DNA of 34,589 bases from assembly GCA_024687655.1 (NCBI GenBank), contig JAILEN010000170.1, positions 1 through 34,589 of the forward strand, read 5' to 3'. Under the pieces are notes generated by a model. That model saw only the letters and a list, made by a program, of their open reading frames with translations. It did not search any database and was not told the origin of the DNA. Every line of letters starts with the position of its first letter. Position 1 is the first letter of the stretch. The position numbers and the translations under genes were made by a program. This DNA is from Lachnospiraceae bacterium (GTDB taxonomy: Bacteria > Bacillota > Clostridia > Lachnospirales > Lachnospiraceae). This document shows, piece by piece, positions 22,579 to 31,985 of this stretch.

Positions 22579-23556
22579 ATGAGACTGTCCAATTCGCAAT
22601 ATGACGCCCTGATGAGGGAGTACGACCTGAGGCGTCAGGACAATGCAGACCTTTTGTCCAGGCGTCAGGATGAGGTATATGAGGCGGTTCCGGAGCTGTA
22701 CCGTATAGATGAGGAGATCTCATCGGCGGCCATGGAGACGTTTCGGGCCAGGGTCAGCGGTCAGGATGAGGGTACGCTCCACGACAGGGTGGAGGCTCTC
22801 AGGGAAAAAAAGCAGCAGCTTATGACTGATGCCGGTTTCCCTGAGGATTACCTGATGCCGGTGTATGATTGTCCCGACTGCAGGGACACCGGATATATAG
22901 ACGGGGAAAAGTGCCACTGCCTTTTGCAGGCAGAGATGGATATACTGTATGGGGCCTCACATTTGGGAGATATACTCCGGGAGGAGAGCTTTTCCAGGTT
23001 TGTGCTGGACTACTACCCCCGGGACAAGGTGGACTCATCCGGAGCCACGGCCCGTGATTCGGCAGAGGATGCCCTGAAAAGGGCCCGGGAGTTTGCGTCG
23101 GGAGATACCGAGGGAGCGAACATGCTCATATACGGGGATCCCGGATCGGGAAAGACATTTTTGTCCCACTGCATTGCAGGCGAGTTTTTATCCCGGACCA
23201 GGCCCGTGGTATATGTTACCGCCTATACCCTTACGGATATTTTTGCAAAGCGTGCTTTTGAAAAGACACCTGAGTCCAGGAGGGAGTATGATGACCTCTA
23301 TTCCTGCGACCTTTTGATAATAGACGATCTGGGGACGGAGTTTTCCAATTCCTTTACCCAGCCCTCGTTCTTTCAGTGTATAAATGAGAGGATATTGAGA
23401 AAGCGTTCCACAGTCATCTCCACCAACCTGTCTCTGGGACAGATAAAGGAGACATATACGGAGCGCGTGTTTTCGCGTCTGGTAGAGCATTATGATATCG
23501 TCCATCTTTTTGGGGAGGATATCAGGGTCAGGAAAAAGATAACCAAGCACAGTTAG
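22579..23556 (+). CDS. dnaC: DnaI/DnaC-type AAA+ helicase loader
   Basis: A 325-residue ATPase that loads the replicative helicase. The N-terminal half is helical and ends in a zinc-binding site, Cys98, Cys101, Cys112 and Cys114 (CPDCRDTGYIDGEKCHC). The AAA+ domain has Walker A GDPGSGKT (186-193), Walker B LLIIDDLG (245-252) and a sensor-like VISTNLS strand. The zinc knuckle plus AAA+ layout matches DnaI of Bacillus and clostridial DnaC proteins more than phage loaders. A GGAG at 22565 precedes the ATG; the gene starts seven bases after the DnaD-domain gene, which supplies its partner in primosome assembly. The prs gene follows nine bases downstream. Confidence 0.93.
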   Translation: MRLSNSQYDALMREYDLRRQDNADLLSRRQDEVYEAVPELYRIDEEISSAAMETFRARVSGQDEGTLHDRVEALREKKQQLMTDAGFPEDYLMPVYDCPDCRDTGYIDGEKCHCLLQAEMDILYGASHLGDILREESFSRFVLDYYPRDKVDSSGATARDSAEDALKRAREFASGDTEGANMLIYGDPGSGKTFLSHCIAGEFLSRTRPVVYVTAYTLTDIFAKRAFEKTPESRREYDDLYSCDLLIIDDLGTEFSNSFTQPSFFQCINERILRKRSTVISTNLSLGQIKETYTERVFSRLVEHYDIVHLFGEDIRVRKKITKHS

Positions 23557-23565
23557 GAGTTTATT

Positions 23566-24747
23566 ATGCCACGCAATGATGACACACTGGCAACCAGAAA
23601 ACCGGTAGCACCTCTGGGGATCATCCCCCTTCGGAGCATCGAAAAGATCGGGCAGGAGGTTGACGAGTACCTGGTCAAATGGAGAGATGAGAGAAATTAT
23701 GACGAGCATTTTCATGTGGTGCCGGCCAGATACCGCAGCTCTTCATTTATCGTCGAATGTGACGCTCCCAGGTTCGGGACGGGTGAGGCTAAGGGCCTGA
23801 TCAAGCAGTCCGTCAGAGGCCTGGACGTATACATCATGGTGGATGTCACCAACTACAGCATGACCTACAAGGTCTGCGGCAATGAGAACCATATGTCACC
23901 GGATGACCACTTCTGTGATCTGAAGCGTGTCATTGCCGCCATCGAGGGCAAGGCCCACAGGATCACCGTGATCATGCCGTTTTTGTATGAGAGCAGGCAG
24001 CATCGCAGGAGCGCCAGGGAGTCTCTGGACTGTGCCATGGCACTGCAGGAGCTGGTGGCCATGGGAGTGGACAATATAGTCACCTTTGACGCTCATGATC
24101 CCAGGGTACAAAATGCCATCCCTCTTCACGGGTTTGAGACTGTGACGCCCACATACCAGTTCATCAAGGGCATCTTAAACCACGTGGATGACATCCAGAT
24201 AGACAATGACCATCTGATGATCATATCTCCCGACGAGGGAGGCACCAACCGTGCGGTGTATATGGCTTCCGTGCTGGGAGTGGATATGGGTATGTTCTAC
24301 AAGAGGCGGGATTATTCCAGGATCGTGGACGGACGCAATCCCATCGTGGCCCACGAGTTTTTGGGCTCATCCGTAGACGGCAAGGATGTGATCATAGTAG
24401 ACGATATGATCTCCTCCGGAGAGAGTATGATAGATGTGGCCAGAGAGCTGAAAAAGCGCAACGCCAACAGGATCTTCTGCGTATCCACCTTCGGTCTTTT
24501 CACCAACGGCATGAAGAAGTTCGACGAGGCAGTGGAGCAGGGACTCATCTACAGGGTGGTCACCACCAACCTGACCTATCAGACCCAGGAGCTTTTGTCC
24601 AGGGATTACTACATCAGCTGCGATATGAGCAAGTACATAGCATATATCATAGACACACTGAACCATGACTGCTCCATCGCCGCACTTTTGGATCCCTACG
24701 AGCGTATCGAATCCCTTATTACCAGATATAAAAACAAGGAACTGTAA
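23566..24747 (+). CDS. prs: Ribose-phosphate pyrophosphokinase
   Basis: Makes PRPP from ribose 5-phosphate and ATP, the precursor for nucleotides, histidine and NAD. The 393-residue chain is the long clostridial form (classical enzymes are about 315), with extra residues at the N-terminus and an insertion before the first catalytic segment. TFDAHDP contributes the metal/ATP site, and VIIVDDMISSGES (acidic pair Asp279-Asp280) is the PRPP-binding loop. SRQHRRSARES matches the flexible catalytic loop region. AGGAG precedes the ATG. It closes the dnaD-dnaC-prs operon, tying nucleotide supply to replication initiation genes. A hairpin lies downstream. Confidence 0.96.
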   Translation: MPRNDDTLATRKPVAPLGIIPLRSIEKIGQEVDEYLVKWRDERNYDEHFHVVPARYRSSSFIVECDAPRFGTGEAKGLIKQSVRGLDVYIMVDVTNYSMTYKVCGNENHMSPDDHFCDLKRVIAAIEGKAHRITVIMPFLYESRQHRRSARESLDCAMALQELVAMGVDNIVTFDAHDPRVQNAIPLHGFETVTPTYQFIKGILNHVDDIQIDNDHLMIISPDEGGTNRAVYMASVLGVDMGMFYKRRDYSRIVDGRNPIVAHEFLGSSVDGKDVIIVDDMISSGESMIDVARELKKRNANRIFCVSTFGLFTNGMKKFDEAVEQGLIYRVVTTNLTYQTQELLSRDYYISCDMSKYIAYIIDTLNHDCSIAALLDPYERIESLITRYKNKEL

Positions 24748-24778
24748 GATCTCTCATATATCTATTTACCTACATATT

Positions 24779-24802
24779 GTGGCTGTGCTCATGCACAGCC
24801 AC
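24779..24802 (+). terminator. Stem-loop downstream of prs
   Basis: A perfect 9-bp stem GTGGCTGTG/CACAGCCAC with loop CTCATG. No T tract follows, so it is an atypical or partial terminator or an mRNA-stabilising hairpin. Confidence 0.5.
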
Positions 24803-24861
24803 TAATTATGTGCAAAGTCCCCAAAAATCAAGGTACAAAGCAAAGATTTTTAGTAAATTTG

Positions 24862-24890
24862 TTGCAGTCGGGTACTCCTTTTGTTATACT
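24862..24890 (+). promoter_or_regulatory. Promoter of glgC-glgD
   Basis: TTGCAG (24862-24867) and TATACT (24885-24890) are separated by 17 bases, with a TGT extension before the -10. It yields a leader of about 90 bases. In the leader, TAATGC/GCATTA (24915-24929) and GGGGGAC/GTTCCCC (24934-24958) can form hairpins. Confidence 0.78.
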
Positions 24891-24987
24891 CTTAATAAGT
24901 AGACTCTGTTGCGTTAATGCGCGGCATTACACAGGGGGACAGGCATTTTCCGTTCCCCGGGACTTATAAGTATACGAGGTAAAGACT

Positions 24988-26262
24988 ATGATGAGCAAGG
25001 AAATGATCGCAATGCTTTTGGCGGGTGGTCAGGGAAGCCGTCTGGGAGTCCTCACATCCGATGTGGCCAAGCCCGCAGTTGCCTTCGGAGGAAAGTATCG
25101 TATCATCGATTTTCCCCTGAGTAACTGCATCAATTCGGGCATCGACACAGTGGGTGTGCTGACACAGTATCAGCCCCTTCAGCTTAATGCCCATATCGGC
25201 ATAGGTATTCCCTGGGATCTGGATCGTACCAATGGCGGAGTGTCCGTTCTGCCTCCTTATGAGAGGAGCGACAACAGCGAATGGTATACCGGCACGGCCA
25301 ACGCCATTTACCAGAATCTCCGTTATATGGAGTCCTATAATCCGGAGTATGTTCTCATCCTTTCCGGCGACCACATTTACAAGATGGATTACGAGGCCAT
25401 GCTGGATTTCCACAAGGCCAACAATGCAGATGTTACCATAGCTGCCATCCCCGTTCCCATGGAGGAGGCGAGCCGCTTTGGCGTGGTTCTGACTGATGAG
25501 AACAAGCAGATCACCGAGTTTGAGGAGAAGCCGGAGAATCCCCGCAGCAACCTGGCATCCATGGGTATATACATCTTCTCATGGCCGGTGATGAGGGACG
25601 CGCTCATCGCTCTCAAGGACCAGAGCAACTGTGATTTCGGCAAGCATGTCATTCCCTACTGTCATGAAAAGGGGCAGAGGATATTTGCATATGAGTTCTC
25701 GGGCTATTGGAAGGACGTTGGTACCCTGGGCTCCTACTGGGAGGCCAATATGGAGCTCATCGATCTCATCCCCGAGTTCAATCTCTATGAGGAGTTCTGG
25801 AAGATCTATACCAGCCAGACCATCATCGAGCCTCAGTTCATCGGACCGGAGGCCCGTATCAGCAAGGCCATCATCGGCGCTGGAGATGTGATAGCAGGAG
25901 AGGTCACGGGATCTGTCCTGGGTGCAGGCGTGGAGATCGGTGAGGGTTCCGTAGTCAGGGATTCCATCATCATGTCAGGCACCGTTATCGGCAAGAACGT
26001 CACCATAGAAAAGTCCATCATAGCCGAGGACACGGTGATCGGAGACAATGTCAAGATCGGCGTGGGGGAGGAGGCAGAGAGCAAGCTCAATCCCGGCATC
26101 TACGGATACGGACTGGCGGTCATCGGATCAGATTCGGTGATCCCTTCGGGAGTTACTATCGGCAAGAACACGGCTATCCGCGGCGTCACCGAGGATGATG
26201 ATTATCCTATGGGTGAGCTGGAGAGTGGCGGATACATCATAAAGGCAGGTGAGCAGTTATGA
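24988..26262 (+). CDS. glgC: Glucose-1-phosphate adenylyltransferase, catalytic subunit
   Basis: Makes ADP-glucose from glucose 1-phosphate and ATP, the committed step of bacterial glycogen synthesis. The 424-residue protein has the nucleotidyltransferase motif [12 protein letters not shown] at the start, [19 protein letters not shown], the substrate loop [11 protein letters not shown] and the FEEKP segment. The C-terminal third is a left-handed beta-helix of hexapeptide repeats ([19 protein letters not shown]). GAGG at 24976 precedes the ATG at 24988; a second ATG is the next codon. It overlaps glgD by four bases (ATGA), so the two subunits are translationally coupled and likely form a mixed tetramer. 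Confidence 0.97.
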   Translation: MMSKEMIAMLLAGGQGSRLGVLTSDVAKPAVAFGGKYRIIDFPLSNCINSGIDTVGVLTQYQPLQLNAHIGIGIPWDLDRTNGGVSVLPPYERSDNSEWYTGTANAIYQNLRYMESYNPEYVLILSGDHIYKMDYEAMLDFHKANNADVTIAAIPVPMEEASRFGVVLTDENKQITEFEEKPENPRSNLASMGIYIFSWPVMRDALIALKDQSNCDFGKHVIPYCHEKGQRIFAYEFSGYWKDVGTLGSYWEANMELIDLIPEFNLYEEFWKIYTSQTIIEPQFIGPEARISKAIIGAGDVIAGEVTGSVLGAGVEIGEGSVVRDSIIMSGTVIGKNVTIEKSIIAEDTVIGDNVKIGVGEEAESKLNPGIYGYGLAVIGSDSVIPSGVTIGKNTAIRGVTEDDDYPMGELESGGYIIKAGEQL

Positions 26263-27377
26263 AGGCATTAGGTATCATTTTAGCCGGTGGCAACAGCAGC
26301 CGTATGCGCAAGCTTTCGGACAAGCGGGCTATCTCAGCCATGCCGGTGGGTTGCAGCTATCGCAGTATAGACTTTACACTTTCCAACATGACGAATTCCC
26401 GCATCCAGACCGTGGCGGTACTCAGCCAGTACAACGCCCGTTCACTTAACGAGCATCTGAATTCGTCCAAGTGGTGGAATTTTGGACGTAAGCAGGGCGG
26501 CCTGTTCTTATTCACACCAACCGTCACTGCAGACAACAGCTGGTGGTATCGCGGCACGGCAGATTCCATGTGGCAGAACATCGATTTTCTGAAAAAGCGC
26601 CATGAGCCCTACGTGGTCATCGCCAGCGGAGATATCGTCTGCAAGATGGACTTCAATCCGGTGCTGGAGTACCACATCTCCAAGCAGGCAGACATCACCG
26701 TGGTATGCGCCCGGGCTCCCGAGGGAGACGACCTGTCCCGCTTTGGTACGGTCAAGATGGACGGCGAGGGCGTCATAACGGAGTTTGAGGAGAAGCCCAT
26801 GATGGCACACTCCAACCTGGTTTCCACAGGCGTTTACATCATCCGCCGCCGCAAGCTCATCGAGCTTTTGGAGCAGTGCAATGATGAGGGCAGATACAAT
26901 TTCGTTACGGATATCCTGATCCGCTACAAGGGCATGAAAAAGGTCTACGGTTATATGCTGGACACCTACTGGAGCAACATCTCCACGGTGGAGGCGTACT
27001 ACCAGACCAATATGGACTTTTTAAAGCCCGAGGTCAGGAAGTTCTTTTTCAAGGACGAGCCCAGGATCTATTCCAAGGCCTACGACCTGCCTCCCGCCAA
27101 GTACAATGTGGGCAGCGACGTGAAGAACTCGCTGATCGGATCCGGATGCATCATCAATTCCACTATTGAGAATTCGGTGCTCTTTAAGAAGGTATTTGTG
27201 GGCAACAACAGTGTTATCAAAAACTCCATCATCCTTAACGGGGCATATATCGGAGACAACGTGAGAGTGGAGAACTGTATAGTAGAGAGCAACGAGACCC
27301 TCCTTGCTGATACCAACTATATAGGCGAGAATGAGATAAGGGTTATATCCGAGAGAAACAACAGGTTCGGGGTATAG
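26259..27377 (+). CDS. glgD: Glucose-1-phosphate adenylyltransferase subunit GlgD
   Basis: A 372-residue paralogue of GlgC found in Firmicutes, where it modulates the catalytic subunit. The N-terminal motif is degenerate: [19 protein letters not shown] lacks the GxGxRL pattern, and the substrate loop reads [12 protein letters not shown] in place of [11 protein letters not shown], fitting a weakly or non-catalytic role. FEEKP is retained. The C-terminal beta-helix ([20 protein letters not shown]) is shorter than in GlgC. It begins inside the glgC stop codon (ATGA overlap). No terminator is visible between it and the spoVG promoter 18 bases on. Confidence 0.95.
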   Translation: MKALGIILAGGNSSRMRKLSDKRAISAMPVGCSYRSIDFTLSNMTNSRIQTVAVLSQYNARSLNEHLNSSKWWNFGRKQGGLFLFTPTVTADNSWWYRGTADSMWQNIDFLKKRHEPYVVIASGDIVCKMDFNPVLEYHISKQADITVVCARAPEGDDLSRFGTVKMDGEGVITEFEEKPMMAHSNLVSTGVYIIRRRKLIELLEQCNDEGRYNFVTDILIRYKGMKKVYGYMLDTYWSNISTVEAYYQTNMDFLKPEVRKFFFKDEPRIYSKAYDLPPAKYNVGSDVKNSLIGSGCIINSTIENSVLFKKVFVGNNSVIKNSIILNGAYIGDNVRVENCIVESNETLLADTNYIGENEIRVISERNNRFGV

Positions 27378-27394
27378 CATTTTGAAAAATTTTC

Positions 27395-27424
27395 TTGCAA
27401 TTACTACAGGGGATTTGGTATAAT
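27395..27424 (+). promoter_or_regulatory. Promoter of spoVG
   Basis: TTGCAA (27395-27400) and TATAAT (27419-27424), 18 bases apart, with a TGG extension. It looks like a housekeeping promoter rather than sigma-H. Confidence 0.75.
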
Positions 27425-27458
27425 CCGTGGTAGTTGTTCAACCAGGAGGAAATATGTT

Positions 27459-27728
27459 ATGCAGATTACAGACATCAGAATCAGGAAAACAGAGCGTGAA
27501 GGCAAGCTGAAGGCAGTAGCATCCATTACTATCGATGACGAGTTCGTGGTACATGATATCAAGATCATAGATGGTGACAAGGGTATGTTCATTGCGATGC
27601 CCAGCCGCAAGACTACAGATGGCGAGTACAAGGATATTGCACATCCCATCAAGTCCACAACCAGGGAAGAGATGCAGAGATTGATACTTGACAAGTATCA
27701 TAATGAGATCGAGACTGCGGTCGAATAA
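27459..27728 (+). CDS. spoVG: SpoVG regulator
   Basis: An 89-residue nucleic-acid-binding regulator conserved in Firmicutes, linked to septation and sporulation in Bacillus and to virulence and envelope genes elsewhere. The diagnostic opening [10 protein letters not shown] and the core [19 protein letters not shown] are intact. AGGAGGA (27444-27450) precedes the ATG at 27459. It has its own promoter and a strong terminator, so it is a single-gene transcription unit. Its presence fits a spore-forming lineage but does not prove sporulation, as non-sporing relatives keep the gene. Confidence 0.97.
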   Translation: MQITDIRIRKTEREGKLKAVASITIDDEFVVHDIKIIDGDKGMFIAMPSRKTTDGEYKDIAHPIKSTTREEMQRLILDKYHNEIETAVE

Positions 27729-27768
27729 TTTTTGATAGTCTCAACCTCGCATAGCGCTTCCTAGCGCG

Positions 27769-27801
27769 CCCGGGTTCCGTTCGTGGAGCCCGGGGTTTTT
27801 T
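27769..27801 (+). terminator. Intrinsic terminator of spoVG
   Basis: CCCGGGTTCC (27769-27778) pairs with GGAGCCCGGG (27785-27794) with one wobble, followed by six T residues. A small GCGC/GCGC stem precedes it. Confidence 0.93.
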
Positions 27802-27818
27802 CGTGTAATGGAGATAAT

Positions 27819-28385
27819 ATGTACATTATAGCAGGATTGGGTAATCCGGGACTTCGCTACAGAGGCACCCGTCATAACGCCGGGTTTGAAGCCATAGACC
27901 GGGTGGCGAAGACCTATAATATCAGGATAAGGAAAAAAGAAAAGAACGCCCTCACCGGAAGCGGAGTCATAGAGGGTCAGAAGGTGCTTTTGGTAAAGCC
28001 CCATACCTATATGAACAAGAGCGGCGAGGCAGTGGGAGCACTGGCATCCTATTACGGCGTGTCGCCTGAGGAAGTGATAGTGCTGGTGGATGACGTGATG
28101 CAGGACGCCGGGGGTCTGCGCATAAAAAGAAGCGGCTCCGCCGGTGGACATAACGGACTGAAAAGCCTGATAGCCCATCTGGGGACCGAGGGCTTTCCCC
28201 GGGTCAGGATAGGCGTGGGCAAGGTCCCTCCCGGAGTGGATATGATAGGCCATGTCCTGGGCCACATAAGGGGCGAGGATAAAAAAAAGGTGGCTGAGGC
28301 CTGCGGGGATGTGCCGGAGATCATCAGGCTTTTGGTGACGGGCAATATCGATTCCGCAATGAACAGATACAACGGAAAGAAATAA
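27819..28385 (+). CDS. pth: Peptidyl-tRNA hydrolase
   Basis: Releases tRNA from stalled peptidyl-tRNA in the cytoplasm. With the ATG at 27819 it has 188 residues, the usual length. Family motifs are IAGLGNPG at the N-terminus, the catalytic His in RHNAGF, KPHTYMNKSG, the VLVDDVM acidic pair and GSAGGHNGLKS. An upstream in-frame GTG at 27783 lies inside the spoVG terminator and is rejected; GGAG at 27810 precedes the chosen start. It is followed one base later by mfd, a common Firmicutes arrangement. Confidence 0.97.
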   Translation: MYIIAGLGNPGLRYRGTRHNAGFEAIDRVAKTYNIRIRKKEKNALTGSGVIEGQKVLLVKPHTYMNKSGEAVGALASYYGVSPEEVIVLVDDVMQDAGGLRIKRSGSAGGHNGLKSLIAHLGTEGFPRVRIGVGKVPPGVDMIGHVLGHIRGEDKKKVAEACGDVPEIIRLLVTGNIDSAMNRYNGKK

Positions 28386-28386
28386 C

Positions 28387-31300
28387 ATGAATGCTTTTTG
28401 CGAGCCCTTTTTATCCCTGGATGAGATAGGGACTCTCATCAGGGGACTGTCTGAAAAAAAGAAGATATACGGACTCACCGGATGTGTGGACGGTGCCAAG
28501 TCCGTTCTTTTGTATGCTCTGACAAAGAGCTTTCGTAATACGGTGTATGTGGCGTCTACCGAGGACGCTGCCAGAGAACTAATGCAGGAGTACCTCTTTT
28601 TTGATGAGGACGCCTGCTTTTTTCCTGCAAAGGATCTGCTCTTTTACCAGTCGGACATCAGGGGCAACGCCATCGACAGAGAGAGGATGGAGGCCCTGAG
28701 GGGGCTGACGGAAAAGGACAGGCTGACAGTCTTTACTTCCGTGGACGCACTGCATAACAGATTTCCGGCTGCGACGGACTTCCTGGAAAACACCATGCAT
28801 CTGAAAAGCGGCAGCGAGGCTGCGCCGAAGGTCATCATAAAGCAGCTTGTGAAGATGGGATACGAGTCGGTGGAGACCGTGGAGGGACCCGGAGAATTTG
28901 CCCTGCGCGGCGGTATCCTGGACATTTTTTCCATGACTGAGGCCTATCCGGTGAGGGTGGAGTTCTGGGGTGACGAGATAGATTCCATCAGGAGCTTTGA
29001 CGCCATATCACAGAAATCCATCGAGAACCTGGAGGAGGCGCGGATATATCCCGCCGGGGAGCTGATCCTTTCCGAGGATGAGATAGCTGAGGGGCTGCGC
29101 CGGGTCCATAAGGATGCGGATCCGCTGTACGAGAGATACCGCTCAGAGATGAAGACCGAGGAGGCTTTCCGGATAAAGACCATGGTGTCCGAACTGGAGG
29201 ACTCTGTGGGTACGGACCTTTTCTATCAGAAGGCCCAGAGTCTGCTGCCCTATTTTTGCGGGCAGATGTATTCCCTTTTGGATGAGCTGCCGGAGGACAC
29301 CCTCATCATCATCGATGAGCCGGGGAGGCTGGCCGACAGGGGACAGGTGCTTTTTGACGAGTTCAAGGAGAGCATGATAAAGCGGATCGAAAGGGGAGAC
29401 GCCCTGCCGCAGTCCGCAGGGATGCTGCTTTCGCAAGATGAGGTGGCGACTGCCATCGCGCGCCATCCCGCAGTGCTTTTGTCCGGTATAGACTCCATGA
29501 AGGGAGCCATCAGGCCGGCGGCCCATTTTTACCTGCACAGTTCTCCGGTGACGGCATATCAGAACAATATCAAGCTGCTCATCAAGGAGCTGTTGGTATA
29601 TCACAGACAAAAGTACAGGATAATGCTCCTGTCCTCCTCAAGGAGCCGCGGCGAGAGGCTGGCGGACAGCCTGAGGGACGAGGGAGTTGAGGCCTATTAC
29701 TCCGAGAGCTTCGACGAAAAGCTTTTGCCGGGAGCGGTGATGGTGACGGCGGCTCCCATCAGGCATGGCTTTGTGCTTCCGGACAGCGCCTTTGCTGCGA
29801 TTTCAGAGGCGGATATCTTTGGAGCGAAGAAGAAAAAGAGGAAAAAACGATATCATGGAGAGTCGGCCATCACAGCCTTCAGGGACCTGTCGGTGGGAGA
29901 CTATGTGGTGCATGAAAACTACGGCCTCGGTATCTATCAGGGTATCGAGGAGCGTGAGATAGTGGGCACCCGCAAGGACTATCTGAAGATACAGTATGCA
30001 AAGGGGGAGAACCTCTATATCCCCGCAACGGCCCTGGATGTGCTGTCAAAGTACGGAACGGTAGGGGCCAGAAAGCCCAAGCTGTCATCTCTGGGCAGCT
30101 CAGAGTGGACCAATACCAAGTCAAGGGTGAAGTCCGCAGTGGGCGTGGTGGCCAGGGAGCTGGTGGATCTGTACGCCCTGAGGCAGCAGGCCAAGGGCTA
30201 TGTCTACGGACAGGATACCGTATGGCAGCAGGAGTTTGAAGAGGCGTTTCCCTATGAGGAGACCGAGGGGCAGAATGCAGCTATAGAGGATGTTAAAAAG
30301 GACATGGAGTCCGACAAGATAATGGACCGCCTCATCTGCGGTGACGTGGGTTACGGCAAGACGGAGATCGCCCTGCGGGCAGCATTCAAGGCTGTTCAGG
30401 AGGGAAAGCAGGTGGTGTATCTGTGTCCTACAACTATTTTGGCGCAGCAGCATTACGCCACTTTTTCCCAGAGGATGAAGGACTATCCCGTAGAGGTGGA
30501 GATGCTGTCCCGATTCAGGACTACCAAGGAAAACAACGAGACCGTAAAGAGGCTTAAAAAGGGAGAGGTGGATGTGGTCATCGGTACCCATCGCGTGCTC
30601 TCCAAGGATGTGGGATACAAGGATCTGGGGCTTTTGATCATAGACGAGGAGCAGCGCTTTGGGGTGACCCATAAGGAAAAGATAAAGCAGCTGAAAAAGA
30701 CAGTGGATGTGCTGTCCCTTTCGGCCACCCCCATTCCCAGGACGCTGCACATGAGCCTCATCGGTATCAGGGATATGAGCATTTTAGACGAGGCGCCTCA
30801 GGATCGGATGCCCATACAGACCTTTGTTTTTGAGCAGAATGAGGAGATGGTCCGGGAGGCCATAGAGCGGGAGCTGGCCAGAGGCGGACAGGTATACTAT
30901 GTGATAAACTCCATCCGTGCCATTGCGGATATGGCGGCCCGGATCCAGAGCCTGGTGCCGGATGCATCGGTGGCCTACGCCCACGGGCGGATGTCGGAAA
31001 ATAAGCTGGAAGATATAATGAAGGACTTTTTGAACCAGGAGATAGATGTACTGGTCACCACCACCATCATCGAGATCGGGCTGGATATCTCCAATGTCAA
31101 TACCATCATCATCCACGATGCGGACAGGTTCGGACTGTCCCAGCTGTATCAGCTTCGGGGCCGGGTGGGCCGCAGTAACAGGAGCGCCTACGCATTTTTG
31201 ATGTACAAGCGAGACAAGATCCTGAAGGAGGTGGCGGAAAAGAGGCTTTCTGCCATCAGGGAATTTACGGATCTGGGCAGCGGCTTCAAGATCGCCATGA

Positions 31301-31911
31301 GGGATCTGGAAATCCGTGGTGCCGGCAACCTCCTGGGTGAGGAGCAGCACGGACATATGGATGCGGTGGGATACGATCTGTACTGCAAGCTTTTGTCAGA
31401 GGCGGTGGCCCGGGAAAAGGGAGATACGGATGAGGAGTCCTACACCACCACCGTGGATATGGACATAGATGCCTTCATCCCCGAGGGATACATCGTGGGG
31501 GAGGAGGTCAAGCTGGATATCTATAAGCGTATATCCGGTATTGAAACCGAGGAAGAGAGAGGGGATATGATGGACGAGCTCATAGACAGGTTCGGGGATC
31601 CGCCGAAGTCCGTCATGAACCTGCTGGCCGTATCCCGGCTGAGATATGAGGCTCACAGGGCGTATTTCAGTGAGATCCGTGAGCGGGGTGATACCGTGAC
31701 GCTGACACTGGTGCCCCAGGCCCGGCTTTTTGCGCAGCGTATCCCCGAGGTACTGGAGAAGTATGCCCCTCTTGTGGAGTTCAAATATGACGCCAATGCC
31801 CCGTTTTTCAAGGTGTTTTTCGATAAGAACGATCAGGTGAAAAAGACAGGTCGGCTGGATTATATATTGGATTTTGTGGGATTTTTAAATGAAATACTTG
31901 TGGAAAGATAA
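28387..31911 (+). CDS. mfd: Transcription-repair coupling factor
   Basis: An ATP-driven translocase that removes RNA polymerase stalled at DNA damage and recruits UvrA. The 1174 residues match the family length. The N-terminal UvrB-like region covers about 1-350. The RNA-polymerase-interacting CarD-like domain is near 498-565 (SVGDYVVHENYGLGIYQG). The RecG-like motor has Walker A GDVGYGKT (652-659), the DEEQ box (753-756), SATPIPRTLHMSL and LRGRVGRSNR. A C-terminal TRCF domain follows. The ATG lies one base after the pth stop with only a weak ribosome site, so translation is probably coupled to pth. The promoter for the next gene overlaps its 3' end. Confidence 0.98.
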   Translation: MNAFCEPFLSLDEIGTLIRGLSEKKKIYGLTGCVDGAKSVLLYALTKSFRNTVYVASTEDAARELMQEYLFFDEDACFFPAKDLLFYQSDIRGNAIDRERMEALRGLTEKDRLTVFTSVDALHNRFPAATDFLENTMHLKSGSEAAPKVIIKQLVKMGYESVETVEGPGEFALRGGILDIFSMTEAYPVRVEFWGDEIDSIRSFDAISQKSIENLEEARIYPAGELILSEDEIAEGLRRVHKDADPLYERYRSEMKTEEAFRIKTMVSELEDSVGTDLFYQKAQSLLPYFCGQMYSLLDELPEDTLIIIDEPGRLADRGQVLFDEFKESMIKRIERGDALPQSAGMLLSQDEVATAIARHPAVLLSGIDSMKGAIRPAAHFYLHSSPVTAYQNNIKLLIKELLVYHRQKYRIMLLSSSRSRGERLADSLRDEGVEAYYSESFDEKLLPGAVMVTAAPIRHGFVLPDSAFAAISEADIFGAKKKKRKKRYHGESAITAFRDLSVGDYVVHENYGLGIYQGIEEREIVGTRKDYLKIQYAKGENLYIPATALDVLSKYGTVGARKPKLSSLGSSEWTNTKSRVKSAVGVVARELVDLYALRQQAKGYVYGQDTVWQQEFEEAFPYEETEGQNAAIEDVKKDMESDKIMDRLICGDVGYGKTEIALRAAFKAVQEGKQVVYLCPTTILAQQHYATFSQRMKDYPVEVEMLSRFRTTKENNETVKRLKKGEVDVVIGTHRVLSKDVGYKDLGLLIIDEEQRFGVTHKEKIKQLKKTVDVLSLSATPIPRTLHMSLIGIRDMSILDEAPQDRMPIQTFVFEQNEEMVREAIERELARGGQVYYVINSIRAIADMAARIQSLVPDASVAYAHGRMSENKLEDIMKDFLNQEIDVLVTTTIIEIGLDISNVNTIIIHDADRFGLSQLYQLRGRVGRSNRSAYAFLMYKRDKILKEVAEKRLSAIREFTDLGSGFKIAMRDLEIRGAGNLLGEEQHGHMDAVGYDLYCKLLSEAVAREKGDTDEESYTTTVDMDIDAFIPEGYIVGEEVKLDIYKRISGIETEEERGDMMDELIDRFGDPPKSVMNLLAVSRLRYEAHRAYFSEIRERGDTVTLTLVPQARLFAQRIPEVLEKYAPLVEFKYDANAPFFKVFFDKNDQVKKTGRLDYILDFVGFLNEILVER

Positions 31912-31926
31912 TTTAAAGGGTATAAT
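31898..31926 (+). promoter_or_regulatory. Promoter of the PrsA-like lipoprotein gene
   Basis: TATAAT at 31921-31926 has a TTGTGG hexamer 17 bases upstream (31898-31903). The -35 lies inside the last codons of mfd. Confidence 0.65.
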
Positions 31927-31985
31927 AGGTAAGCTTGTGTGGTCATAGGGCCACCACAGTAACCGGAGTAGGAGGAACTATAGCA

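Noticed and set aside
31935-31985. Upstream GTG start for the PrsA-like lipoprotein
   Set aside because: It would add 17 residues before the signal peptide and lacks a ribosome site; GGAGG precedes the ATG at 31986.
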